Origin: Tribonema minus
Lineage: Eukaryota; Sar; Xanthophyceae; Tribonematales; Tribonemataceae
Direction: 5' to 3'
Length of the DNA: 64,000 nucleotides
NCBI GenBank assembly: GCA_017506865.1
Contig: JAFCMP010000179.1
Coordinates: 372,001-436,000, forward strand
Shown here: piece after piece, positions 8,086 to 16,593 of the stretch
Layout: every line of letters starts with the position of its first letter
Numbering within the stretch: the first letter of the stretch is position 1
Made by a program: the position numbers and the translations under genes
Notes under the pieces: model-generated
Told to the model about the DNA's origin: nothing
Databases searched by the model: none
The model's input: the letters and a program-made list of their open reading frames with translations, nothing else

Positions 8086-8664
8086 CTAAGGGATGAAACA
8101 GACTGTTGTAGTGATGCTGAGGGTCTGATCGTCGCGCACCCACTCTGCGAACACTGACGCATCCCACTCCTTGAATCTGGGAAAGAAGGATCTGACGCCC
8201 CCCACCTTTGAATCGTTCCTTGCCTTTGAGACTGCTGTCTTGGTCAAATGCTGTGTGCCCGTTCGAGCCGAGGCAGTGAACGTGATCCGAAGAGTGGGGA
8301 TGATGCAAGGGACATCTGCTGCATGTGCAGCTTTGACAAACAGGCCAATCGATTTGAGGCCATCATCCCCGACTGCAGCAGAAAAGTGCAGCGTCAACTT
8401 GTACCCTGCATAGTAGAAGATGGGGGCTGCCTCTACAGGCATTCTGTGCTTATGAGAGGGATGGTCAATGGCGGCTGTGACTGCGTTGGCAATGTGCGTC
8501 AGTGGCACCATGACTGTGAACTGGGCAGGTGTGGAGGGGGGGATGTCACCAGCATAAAGCGTCTTGTACACGCCTTCACTGTACTTTACGAGATCTTGAG
8601 TTGCAGAAAATGTGTCTGCGTCGCTGAGCGCGATCGAGTGTAGCGCAATGAACTCTCGTGTCCA
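8086..8664 (-). CDS. Unknown protein, 5'-truncated at a transposon-end-like sequence
   Basis: The frame is open for 192 codons from WTREFIAL to FIP and a stop at 8086, but has no ATG near its start. It begins exactly where a copy of the IS4-type terminal repeat (8665-8685) ends. Either an element removed the 5' end, or that sequence is an intron 3' end (it finishes ...AATAATGAG). The protein has alternating strands and short helices and no recognised family. In-frame GTG (8571) or the internal ATG of MVPLTH could serve as starts. Confidence 0.45.
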   Translation of the reverse strand, partial: WTREFIALHSIALSDADTFSATQDLVKYSEGVYKTLYAGDIPPSTPAQFTVMVPLTHIANAVTAAIDHPSHKHRMPVEAAPIFYYAGYKLTLHFSAAVGDDGLKSIGLFVKAAHAADVPCIIPTLRITFTASARTGTQHLTKTAVSKARNDSKVGGVRSFFPRFKEWDASVFAEWVRDDQTLSITTTVCFIP

Positions 8665-8685
8665 CTCATTATTAGAAACTTAAGA
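8665..8685 (+). repeat. Solitary copy of the IS4-type transposon left end
   Basis: CTCATTATTAGAAACTTAAGA matches 599-619 (CTCATTATTAGCAACTTAAGA) with one difference. No matching right end is found nearby, so it is probably a relic of a second insertion. Confidence 0.55.
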
Positions 8686-8688
8686 GAT

Positions 8689-8744
8689 CGTCTCGTCTCG
8701 TGATGTCAGACAACAGGTCGTCTCGTCTCGCGATGTCAGACAAC
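8689..8744 (+). repeat. Two direct repeats, 26 nt at 30-nt spacing
   Basis: CGTCTCGTCTCGTGATGTCA plus AGACAAC-type tail occurs at 8689-8714 and, with one change, at 8719-8744. The pair sits directly inside the solitary transposon end and may belong to the same relic. Confidence 0.7.
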
Positions 8745-8971
8745 TCCCCCAGGGGTTTCTTACTCAGCGCTGAAACCCTTTAACGGGCCAGACGTGCACA
8801 GGCCATCGGCCAATGTGCGTAAACGAAGTACAAAGCAAAGCAGTGCACGCGCTGGGCATGATTGTTCTACTACTAAAAGTACCGCTGCAGTACGCCAGCT
8901 CTCGCCATGGATCCCCTTTAACCCCCTAACACTCCTCTCCGCCACCATAGGCCGACCACAACGATGTTAGA

Positions 8972-9559
8972 CTACTCGTCCACATCCATGTCCTCAACGC
9001 CTCCCGCCGCTACACCTCCAACGTCCTCCACCTCCCCTTCCACATCCTCTTCTGCCTCTCTTCTGCGAGCTTGGCCCTCTTTGGATTGTAATCAAGGCCC
9101 GCGGCGGCAAAAGTGGCAATACTGTCGTCTCCTCCTGCTGAGCGCTCCTGAACGATGCTGAGTCGCACATCTGTAAATGCTTTCTCTCCCCACAGTCCTG
9201 CCTTTGCCTCCATGGCGCCAAGACCTGAACCCAAGAACAGAGCATTTCAAACAGTCACACACTGCACTCGTCTGATACAAGACACATCAGCCAACCAGAG
9301 CAAGATGACAATATGACTGTGGAGACAGCTGCGGGTCTCGTGGGGTCGGCCGTAATCCTTCGCGCTGAGGTGGCGAAGCATGAACGCAACAACACAAAGG
9401 AGCATGCAGGCGCAGCGTTAAGTAAGGTAATGTAGGAGAGTGCCTCACCTTGACTTGTCATCAAACGCCACAATAGCAGCGCCACCCCTCCACACCAGGA
9501 TTGCTCCCAACTTCTCCTTTGGTGAACTTCAAGTAAGTCGTCACTTTAAAGCGCAGCAT
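8972..9559 (-). pseudogene. Small acidic-tailed gene in broken frames (possibly spliced)
   Basis: Minus-strand coding pieces follow in order but in different frames: MLRFKVTTYLKFTKGE from an ATG at 9559, KLGAILVWRGGAAIVAFDDKS, then MEAKAGLWGEKAFTDVRLS through LDYNPKRAKLAEERQ, and the acidic tail EEDVEGEVEDVG ending MDVDE with a stop at 8972. A plausible donor (CAAG/GTGAGG near 9450) and acceptor (TTGGGTTCAG near 9231) suggest an intron, but one-base slips are still needed. It is either a decayed gene or hit by sequence errors. Its ATG overlaps that of the divergent gene at 9558. Function unknown. Confidence 0.4.
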
Positions 9560-10730
9560 GAGCGGTGAGCACGCCGAGGAGCGGAGGATTCAGGAGATCC
9601 AACGTCAACAGAAACACGTTAAGGACGTTAAGGCCAGAGCGGAGCATGAACTGGACCTGTTGAAAAAGGAATTTATCGCTCAACACGCAGCTCTGGCTGC
9701 AAAACAGCACTTAGGGAATGTGCTAGCCGACATCGCGCAGACATGCGAAAGATCTCTACGATTGCGCGCTGATGCGAATGAAGGGCGTGCTAAGGCGGAG
9801 GAAGCGAAGAACAAGGCGCGTGAAGCCGTAGATGCAGCGAGGCGGGAATATGATTTAGCCGCCAAAAAGGAACTCATTGCGACAAAAGCAGAGCAGGTGA
9901 TACAGCACGCCATTCGCGTCTGATCTCATTGTGCAAATTGGGCAGTCGTGCGATCACTGACTGCCGCCTCTGCTCTCTCAGGCGGCTAAAAGGAACAAAC
10001 CATCCGATCTGGCGCGTGTCAAGTTGGCACGTGCAGCTGTGGAATCAACGCGCGTGGCGGCTGCTGCCGCTCAGGCATGTCACACACCGGTAAGGCTTGG
10101 ACATCACCGCAATAGAGCCATACTGGCAAATGTTTTTAGTTGACGCAACACGGTCAGCTTGGACTTATGGTTGACAGCATTGTACGGCAGCTTGATCTCA
10201 GCCCATTTGCGAGAGCGCTGTGTGATCATCAGCTGTCTGTACAAAACAATCCTTATAACTCCGTGAAACACCACTATCTCTTCAGATGTTAATGGGCATC
10301 GGTTTTCATGGCTGAAGTTGACTCTAGCTTGTTTGTGCATGTATTGTATTGCAGCAAGATGACATAGCAGCCACAGCCGCAGGCAATGCTGCGTCCCAGC
10401 GGCGTGACCAGGCCACAGCAGCAGGAGGAGCCAGACGTGACATAGGAAACCACAGCAGCGGCCGCAGCCAAAAACGCAGCCGCAGCAGAAGCCGCAGCCG
10501 CAGCAGAAACCGCAGCAGCGGCCGCGGCAACCGCAGCCACAGCCGAACGTGAGTGCAATGCCAGCGTGTACACGCCGCCGCGACTGATCCGCCTTTACAA
10601 AGAGACTGCGACAGCTGCTGCCTTGGATCATGCCAGAACCAAAAAACATAAGAAGCAGTGGCAGTTTAGCGCCGTAATATCTCTAGCAACGGCAATAAGA
10701 GCTGCATGTTGTAGTAGGGGTGAGGAGTAG
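9558..10730 (+). CDS. Alanine-rich coiled-coil protein, three exons
   Basis: Exon 1 (9558-9896) encodes a long charged helix (EERRIQEIQRQQKHVKDVKA onward) ending at CAG/GTGATA. Exon 2 (9982-10089) is bounded by CTCTCTCAG and CCG/GTAAGG and keeps phase 0. Exon 3 from 10446, after ACATAG, stays in phase 0 through an Ala-rich stretch and ends at 10730 with TKKHKKQWQF before a final helix, giving about 243 residues. An alternative acceptor at 10354 is also phase 0 but reads the same DNA as an Arg-Ser-rich tail ending at 10552. Without splicing, exon 1 stops at 9923. The function is unknown; the helical repeats suggest a structural or filament-like role. Confidence 0.55.
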
Positions 10731-10793
10731 AAACAAGAGCGGGCAAATCAATGCACTGAATATGCAGTCAGAGCTTTGCTGCAATTGCCTGTT

Positions 10794-11486
10794 TCACAAC
10801 ATGACTGCAACAAGAATGGCTACTATGGCTAGAGCGGTGCTCCGCGCTGCTGCTGCACCACTGGCTTCAGGTGTGCCCTGAGCTGTTGGCACAGCAGTCG
10901 GCACCGCTGTCGGCACTCCTGTCGGCACTCCTGTCATCGTCGCGGTAGGCATCGCTGTTCGAGGCACCATTGTCGGCATTGCAGTCGCTCCCTCTACTGG
11001 CATTGCTGTCGGAAGTGCAACCACAGTCGGAGGTATTGTGGGCGACATGGTAGGCTCAAGCGTTGGCTCCGCGCTCTCACCTACTGTTGGCATCTCAGTA
11101 AGCGCAGCAGCACTCGGTTCATGTGTCTTTTCTGACGGAGCAGATGTAGGTTTCCGACTGACTGACTGTGGTGTTGGCGTTCTAGGGCGCAAGCAGTGCT
11201 TGTTGTCACCAGTCAAGAGCTTTGCCTGGCACCTGATGAACTTTGCAAATGTGCCAGCGTCATAAACGTTGCACTTCTCAGGCGGGATCGGGTACTGATG
11301 ATACACTTCTTCAATGAATTGATAGCAGTACTCGGGTACGTCGGTAGGTGCCACATACTCTGCAACGCACTCGATACAGTTTGTCTCAAGGAGGCATGCT
11401 GTATGAATTTTATCGAAATCACACTCCTTGGAGATTTTGGCGTACGCAGCGGCCAGCATCATGCAAGACAACGTGAAGGCACGCAT
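10794..11486 (-). CDS. Secreted/surface mucin-like protein with Pro-Thr repeats
   Basis: The ATG at 11486 starts MRAFTLSCMMLAAAYA, a good signal peptide. Residues 20-115 form a compact domain with at least eight cysteines (CDFDKIHTAC, NCIEC and others), likely disulphide-bonded. From about residue 120 the chain turns into Pro/Thr/Ala repeats (PTAMP, PTGVPTAVPTAVPTA), typical of O-glycosylated stalks. It ends in a hydrophobic segment (ALAIVAILVAVML) acting as an anchor. It is likely exported or placed in a membrane, possibly the virion envelope. The upstream ATG at 11540 would add a charged tail before the signal and is less likely. Confidence 0.7.
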   Translation of the reverse strand: MRAFTLSCMMLAAAYAKISKECDFDKIHTACLLETNCIECVAEYVAPTDVPEYCYQFIEEVYHQYPIPPEKCNVYDAGTFAKFIRCQAKLLTGDNKHCLRPRTPTPQSVSRKPTSAPSEKTHEPSAAALTEMPTVGESAEPTLEPTMSPTIPPTVVALPTAMPVEGATAMPTMVPRTAMPTATMTGVPTGVPTAVPTAVPTAQGTPEASGAAAARSTALAIVAILVAVML

Positions 11487-11584
11487 GCTAGCTGTGTACT
11501 TTTGTGAGATGCGATATATTTTTTTTCGCAAAATGCTCAAGCAACGTCAACGACATGTGAATTATATATCGTAAAATCGAAGAA

Positions 11585-12508
11585 ATGTCACTAGCATACT
11601 TCAGAGCTCTATGCCCTGATCCGCAGATGCCGATGGAGCCTGCGGTATGCATGCAGCTGCACCAGTATAATGCCGGAATACTACGCGAACACATTCGATG
11701 GATCGAGGCTGAAATGAGCACTAACATATTTCGCGACAGCAGGCAATGCGCTGATCGTATTTTTCGCAAAATCGAAAGCTCAGACTCCCACCATAAAGCA
11801 CGCCAGCTAGTTGACAAATTGCGTGAGCTCGCAGCACGTGTCACGAGACAAGCACATTTTGACCAGATGACTGCAGGGTCTACCACTGCCCCTGTTTGCG
11901 TCAGAGATAACAGCTGCAGTGATTTTTGTAAGCAGTGGGTCAATGGTGATGATGCATACCACAATAAGCAATGCATCGAAGTGTGCTGGCTAGGGTGGAA
12001 TCCAGGTGTCGGTGATGATGTCGGAGGTGGATACGTCGTGGTGCGCAAGTCACTATGCTTCGGCCATGGCCTCGTCTTTCGGCATGTCGCTATAGGGAAG
12101 CCTGTTGCTGTCAACAAGACCTCGCTGCGCAAATGCACCAGCGCGCTCAGCACTCTAGGAGGACTGGGAGCACTGATGCGGTTAACGAGAAGTGCAGGTT
12201 CACAATTGGCGTCTTTCGTGGGCAGAGCGCTACGCTGCTCCAACTTGAGTTTACTGTCATGCATGTCGCTGCTTCTGATGATCTCTACACTCAAGTTGCC
12301 ATCGCCTCCACATACAATGACACTCAGTAATCCGATCTCATCACCTGACCCAGTTACATATGCCGATGTTAAGCCATATGCCGTCCTGAACGAGACACAG
12401 TTGACCGGGGCAAAGCGCTCCATAGAAGAAGAAGTCGTAAACGTGGAACTGCCATCGTGGCCGGGCCGCGCTGTTATTGACAGTTTGGTGAAGCGACACC
12501 GCTGGTAA
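11585..12508 (+). CDS. Unknown 307-residue ORF with inconsistent middle section
   Basis: The N-terminal 140 residues look genuine (helical, with a Cys-rich part near CVRDNSCSDFCKQW), as does the C-terminus (VTYADVKPYAVLNE to RHRW). Between about 12010 and 12330 another frame reads more like protein (NEKCRFTIGVFRGQSATLLQ to YNDTQ), so splicing or compensating frameshifts are likely. A 311-codon ORF covers the same DNA on the minus strand (11488-12423). An AT-rich TTATATATCG element lies about 25 bases before the ATG and is shared with the divergent mucin-like gene. No family is recognised. Confidence 0.45.
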   Translation: MSLAYFRALCPDPQMPMEPAVCMQLHQYNAGILREHIRWIEAEMSTNIFRDSRQCADRIFRKIESSDSHHKARQLVDKLRELAARVTRQAHFDQMTAGSTTAPVCVRDNSCSDFCKQWVNGDDAYHNKQCIEVCWLGWNPGVGDDVGGGYVVVRKSLCFGHGLVFRHVAIGKPVAVNKTSLRKCTSALSTLGGLGALMRLTRSAGSQLASFVGRALRCSNLSLLSCMSLLLMISTLKLPSPPHTMTLSNPISSPDPVTYADVKPYAVLNETQLTGAKRSIEEEVVNVELPSWPGRAVIDSLVKRHRW

Positions 12509-12530
12509 AAATATTATCCTCTATATACAG
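12506..12530 (+). promoter_or_regulatory. AT-rich promoter-like motif before small membrane protein
   Basis: AAAAATATTATCCTCTATATAC lies 12-35 bases before the ATG at 12542 and resembles the AT-rich elements before several other genes here. Confidence 0.35.
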
Positions 12531-12541
12531 AAATAGCAACC

Positions 12542-12727
12542 ATGCTGCTGTATGCTCTGATTGTTTTCATATTGGTGTGGCTCACGCTCATACAGGGCGC
12601 CAAGGTGATGATGCTAAGCAAAACAGTTACAGCACTCGAAACACAACTCAAAGCGCTGAAAAACAGTGACCCTTTGAGCAAAGCACTCGGAGCGTTGCAA
12701 GGTGAACGCACAAATGAAACATCGTAG
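12542..12727 (+). CDS. Small single-pass membrane protein (61 aa)
   Basis: Residues 2-18 (LLYALIVFILVWLTLIQ) form one transmembrane helix. The remainder is a short amphipathic, probably coiled-coil helix (LSKTVTALETQLKALK) and a polar tail. Such small tail proteins are common in giant-virus membranes, but the role here is unknown. It follows the preceding gene by 33 bases on the same strand with its own AT-rich upstream element. Confidence 0.6.
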   Translation: MLLYALIVFILVWLTLIQGAKVMMLSKTVTALETQLKALKNSDPLSKALGALQGERTNETS

Positions 12728-13217
12728 AAAGCAACGCCCTTACCTGAAGAATGTGGTCTTTCAGACGGCAGCGCGCTTGAACGGACGAGCTGCAGATTGT
12801 GACATCAGCACACCTGAACTGTTGCAAACATGAGACAGAAACTTGAGCACACACACAGATTGCAAAAGAGAAAGATGAACAGCACGGAAAACCTGGTCTA
12901 TTGACGCATTGTTGCACATGGTAAGTGTGGACTCTGTGCGAGAGACCTGAAACGATCACTGAGTGCACCAGTTAGATTATATGCTGTGAAACCCTCCATG
13001 TGCACTGACCGCATTTGTCCTGCGCTGCGTACATGAGTCGCGCGCGTGCAGCTGTGGCATACTTGTTAAACTCACCACCGAGTGTTCACAACTGTTGCAC
13101 CTTCACCGTACACTCTGCACGGGGTGAACAGACTCGTCTAAATGACTAACCTAAATCTAAACTGCATCAAAACACACTCTTGACAGCATGCCTCGGAAAT
13201 CAAGTATTGATGAAGAC
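12728..13217. other. 490-bp gap without a supported gene
   Basis: No long ORF is seen. The minus strand holds a short open segment bounded by an acceptor- and a donor-like signal (about 12748-12815), but it links to no complete gene. Confidence 0.4.
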
Positions 13218-13754
13218 TCAGTGGGCGGTGGTGGCCCTAGAAGGCGGCTTCTGCAGCACCACACATGTGGGCGTCTCCACGAGGGGCTCACCCCACTGCA
13301 GACTCTGTACGTTGCTCAGAGCCTTATAGAACATCCCGAAGCTACACTCGGTGTACTGCTCGTTCCCCCAACCCAGCAGCACCGCGCGCAGAGGCTCGTT
13401 ATCGCTGCAGTGCACAATTACCTGCGTGAAGCCAGCGCGCGTAGCCAGGTCGGGAATTGTGCTTCGCAGAAGTGTCCTGCACACACCTCGGCCTCGGCTG
13501 GCTTCGGGCACGTATAGCTGCTGCACCACCAGCGTAGGAATATTTCCGCTCTGAGTGCTGGCCTTCAGGCACAGCTGCGCCACTCCCTCTGGCGTCGTGA
13601 AGGATCCAGTCAGACAACGGGGAGAGCCGGACCAGCCTGCAGCGGACGTGCTGAGGGTGCGCATGCGGAGCCTGGTAAAGTACGCAGTAGCCATGTCGCG
13701 GATGGCCTCACCGAGGGTTGGCATGGTGCTACCGTCGTCGCTGAAGAACGCCAT
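13218..13754 (-). CDS. GNAT-family N-acetyltransferase
   Basis: This 178-residue protein carries the acetyl-CoA binding signature of GNATs: a beta strand LVVQQLYVPEASRGRGVCR with the Q/RxxGxG/A loop (RGRGVC), followed by helix LLRSTIPDLATRAG and strand VIVHCSDNEP, then a buried helix near GWGNEQYTECSFG. GNATs transfer acetyl groups from acetyl-CoA to amines; the substrate is not predictable. The ATG at 13754 (MAFFSDDG) is preferred over an upstream in-frame codon at 13850, because the extra residues are basic and His-rich and unlike a GNAT N-terminus. Confidence 0.7.
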   Translation of the reverse strand: MAFFSDDGSTMPTLGEAIRDMATAYFTRLRMRTLSTSAAGWSGSPRCLTGSFTTPEGVAQLCLKASTQSGNIPTLVVQQLYVPEASRGRGVCRTLLRSTIPDLATRAGFTQVIVHCSDNEPLRAVLLGWGNEQYTECSFGMFYKALSNVQSLQWGEPLVETPTCVVLQKPPSRATTAH

Positions 13755-13968
13755 GGTGATCTTGATGTGTCGTCTGAGATGGGAGTGAGAGTGTGTGTGG
13801 ACCTGCCAGCCGCACTTGAACCTTTTGAATCCTTCTCCGGGATTCACCAATTGTCCGACAAATACGGTAACCTTTACTCCGCGAACCCCGAGCTATGTGA
13901 GTAGCAGACTCCGGGTTTTTTAATATATCAAGCTGATCGCGGACAGCAGCTCCACACACCAAAGGAGA

Positions 13969-14762
13969 ATGACCAAGCGAAAGAAAGAGCCTTTACGCTG
14001 CATGGAAGAGAAGGAGGCCAAGGTGGACTTAGCTCCGCAGCCTACCAAAGTATGTGCATTTATCTCGCTTACAGCACTCGCTCCTTGGTTATTTCCATGC
14101 TATGTGCTGCGACCCTGTGTGCTGTATGTTGTGCGCCCACTGGTATCCGGCGTATTGCTAGCATAAGGCGTTGCTCTAATGATGACGAATAATAGGTTTC
14201 AATTATGTTGCATTCTGGCGGTCCCACGCAACAACAGGTGATGCAGAAGCAGATGGATCGCCTGCTTGCCAATCACGAGGAAATCATGTGTACGTTGGAG
14301 CAGCATGCACATGCACTGCGGCAGCAGAGATGTGCGTTGGACCAGCATGGACGTGCACTGGAACAGCAGCGATGTGAACTTGAGCAGCATGGACGTGCAC
14401 TGCGCGCGCTTGCGGCTGGGCATATAGAGAAACTCGCAGGTCAGATACTGCTCCGCTCAGCGTACAAAAAGCAAACGCATACCGCTAATGGCATGACACT
14501 ACTGTACAGCAGCCTCGCAGATCGCAAGACGTCACTGTTGGCATCTCAAGATGCTAAAACGGCAGGCATCACGGCGTCCAACTTTGTCGAAAAAGCCATA
14601 GCTCTGCGCGCAGATCGTAATAATATTGTTTATGGTAAAGCGGATCTGCGGGCAAAGGCTCAAGACGCAATCGAGAATTTTGAGCCAATCCTAAGGGGAG
14701 TGCGCACTGCAGAGTTTGCGCTTTTCGTTTTGGCGCACGCGGCGGAGTTTCTGAGGTGGTAA
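13969..14762 (+). CDS. Coiled-coil protein with one spliceosomal-type intron
   Basis: Exon 1 (13969-14049) encodes a basic start (MTKRKKEPLRC) and ends ACCAAA/GTATGT. The intron (14050-14195) carries CTCTAAT as a possible branch site and ends AATAATAG. Exon 2 (14196-14762) continues in phase 0. The joined product is about 215 residues. Residues 45-100 are heptad-like repeats (LEQHAHALRQQRC, LDQHGRALEQQRC, LEQHGRALRAL) forming a coiled coil. The rest is helical and unrecognised. Without splicing the second part could start at the ATG at 14205. The in-phase junction and strong donor favour splicing. Confidence 0.6.
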
Positions 14763-14860
14763 TCAATACATTCAACTTGAACGCCACATGCTGTTGAGAA
14801 TGTATTGTCATGTGCAAATCCTGCTACATATGAATAGACATATGCCTGCCTTGCTGCGTG

Positions 14861-15286
14861 TTAAAAGGACTTGCGCAGTGCCTTGAAGTGGGGTGTAGAG
14901 ACTGCAACGGGACACATGTTTGCCAGTCGTGTGTAAGCGCCATCGAGCTGCTTCTCCGTGTAGGATCTCAGATCATCAATGCTGATGCCGTACCGTGAAA
15001 CAGTGTCGGATGTCAGCAACTTTGCTATAGCAGAAACGTTGATGTTTGCATGTGCCGCATCCACGTACCTGTCGGCGGCAGAATTGGTAGTGTTGTCAGC
15101 ACGTAGTGAGCTGCGCGCTGCATCGCGCAACATGCTGATCGCTCGCAGGTTCAGGTTGTGACAGTGTGACCGCTCTCCATGTCTCATGAGTGACAGCAAT
15201 GACAGCGCGGTATATGTGCACACGATAAAGATGGCAAGAGCCTGGTGAGCTCCAGCGCTTGTTGTGGTCAAGGTCTTCAGCAGCAT
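14861..15286 (-). CDS. Small protein with N-terminal transmembrane helix
   Basis: The 141-residue product has a hydrophobic segment (ALAIFIVCTYTALSLLSL, about residues 17-34) that may be a membrane anchor or uncleaved signal. The rest is a soluble, mostly helical domain (LRAISMLRDAARSSL, DLRSYTEKQLDGAYTRL). No family is recognised. It is divergent from the VLTF3 gene and shares an AT-rich intergenic region with it. Confidence 0.6.
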   Translation of the reverse strand: MLLKTLTTTSAGAHQALAIFIVCTYTALSLLSLMRHGERSHCHNLNLRAISMLRDAARSSLRADNTTNSAADRYVDAAHANINVSAIAKLLTSDTVSRYGISIDDLRSYTEKQLDGAYTRLANMCPVAVSTPHFKALRKSF

Positions 15287-15299
15287 TTTAATTGTATAC

Positions 15300-15345
15300 A
15301 GTGTTGAAATATTATTTTGCGCGCGAATCCTGTACTATTTACACA
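15300..15345. promoter_or_regulatory. Bidirectional AT-rich promoter region before VLTF3
   Basis: GAAATATTATTTTGCG sits about 20-30 bases upstream of the minus-strand ATG at 15286 and some 85 bases upstream of the VLTF3 ATG. Further TATTTA/AATAAT stretches follow. The core resembles motifs before other starts here. Confidence 0.35.
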
Positions 15346-15404
15346 CAAAATAATCTGTGTGTGTCTGCAAAGAGCGAGCTCACAACCACTGCGCCCAAAC
15401 CAAA

Positions 15405-16592
15405 ATGGAATCGGATGGTGATGCGTGGGAGTTTGAAGATGCCGAGGCTGAGGAAGGTGAAATACAATGCCTAGATGCGGTACCGCACCATGATATTGTC
15501 GGGGCTGAAGTGACGGAGGCGAGCTTCAACGACGCATTTCACACTGGCACGCCATTATATGCCGTCAAGGCATACATCGCTTCCAAGTGCGCCGCATCAC
15601 CAGAGTCTACGCCACAGTACAAGCGGGCCAAGGTAGCTCGCATCAAAAGCTCAGCCATGCAGGACGCGCAGAGTGCAGACCGGCGCACGGCCACATCCAC
15701 CACCGCGGCTCCAGAGTCCTCTTTCGATTTCGATCAGAAGTGTCCCCAAATCAAGACATTCTTTCCCAGAATTTTGGCACGCGCACTGGCCATCCACCAC
15801 AAGAACGAACCGGACCAGCGCTTCTTGAAACGCATGAAGATAGGAGGCAGGGAAACGTGCTCCATCACTTCTTTCCTTGTGGTGAAGGCATGCAGCACTA
15901 CAGTCGACGAGGACGAGATTGATGAGTTCATCGGCGAAGACGACGACCAGTACTGTGAGCTCTGCAATGCAGTCAAGGTGCTGGAGCCGCGCAGCGCACA
16001 GAGCATCTGCCTGACATGCGGTGAGACAAATGAATACATGGTGCCAGACACCTCTTTCAGGGAGGGAGTTTCCATTCACACACCGTACCTGTACAAGCGC
16101 AGCAACCACTTCAGGGACCACCTCAAAAGAGTGCAGGGCAGAGAGTCAACGCAGATAGAAGCTGAGGTGCTGGAGAAAATCTCACAAGAACTCGCCAAGA
16201 CGTACAATCATGATGAGCTGCACAAAGTGACCCCGAAAGACATTCGCCTGATACTCAAGCAGCTGGGCTTATCACGCCTCTACAATCACACGACGCGAAT
16301 ATGGTGTCTGACCACAGATCAGGAGCCCCTCGTTCTCTCCCAGACACAGGAAGGAGAGCTGCTCCACCTTTTCAACCTCATACAAGCGCCGTGGGAGCGT
16401 CTCAGGCCTGAAGGGAGGTCAAACATGCTGTCGTACAGCTATCTCATCCATAAAATGGCGCGCTTGTTGGGGTACCCCCACGTCGCGGCGAGATTCAGTC
16501 TGCTGAAGAGCAAGGATAAAATGGTGGTTCAAGACCAGCTGTGGAAAACCATATGCCAAGAACTCGGCTTCAGGTTTGAGAGATCAGTGTGA
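15405..16592 (+). CDS. VLTF3-like late transcription factor
   Basis: VLTF3-type proteins are hallmark Nucleocytoviricota factors driving late gene transcription. The 395-residue product has an acidic start, a region with basic helices, a zinc ribbon (CELC about 170 residues in, then CLTCGE) and the highly characteristic block PYLYKRSNHFRDHLKRVQG, followed by the conserved C-terminal half (TPKDIRLILKQLGLSRLYNHT, ending LWKTICQELGF). The ATG at 15405 (MESDGDAW) is chosen over one 48 bases upstream because it starts the acidic domain and has a good context. It ends one base before the convergent SprB-like gene. Confidence 0.9.
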   Translation: MESDGDAWEFEDAEAEEGEIQCLDAVPHHDIVGAEVTEASFNDAFHTGTPLYAVKAYIASKCAASPESTPQYKRAKVARIKSSAMQDAQSADRRTATSTTAAPESSFDFDQKCPQIKTFFPRILARALAIHHKNEPDQRFLKRMKIGGRETCSITSFLVVKACSTTVDEDEIDEFIGEDDDQYCELCNAVKVLEPRSAQSICLTCGETNEYMVPDTSFREGVSIHTPYLYKRSNHFRDHLKRVQGRESTQIEAEVLEKISQELAKTYNHDELHKVTPKDIRLILKQLGLSRLYNHTTRIWCLTTDQEPLVLSQTQEGELLHLFNLIQAPWERLRPEGRSNMLSYSYLIHKMARLLGYPHVAARFSLLKSKDKMVVQDQLWKTICQELGFRFERSV

Positions 16593-16593
16593 C

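Noticed and set aside
9165-9485. Separate minus-strand ORF at 9255-9485
   Set aside because: It reads through a probable intron; the neighbouring frame gives a more protein-like sequence.
12514-12815. Minus-strand spliced Cys-rich mini-gene (segments ending HILQ and CFECCNCFA)
   Set aside because: Splice signals fit, but it is antisense to a convincing small membrane protein and has no start exon.
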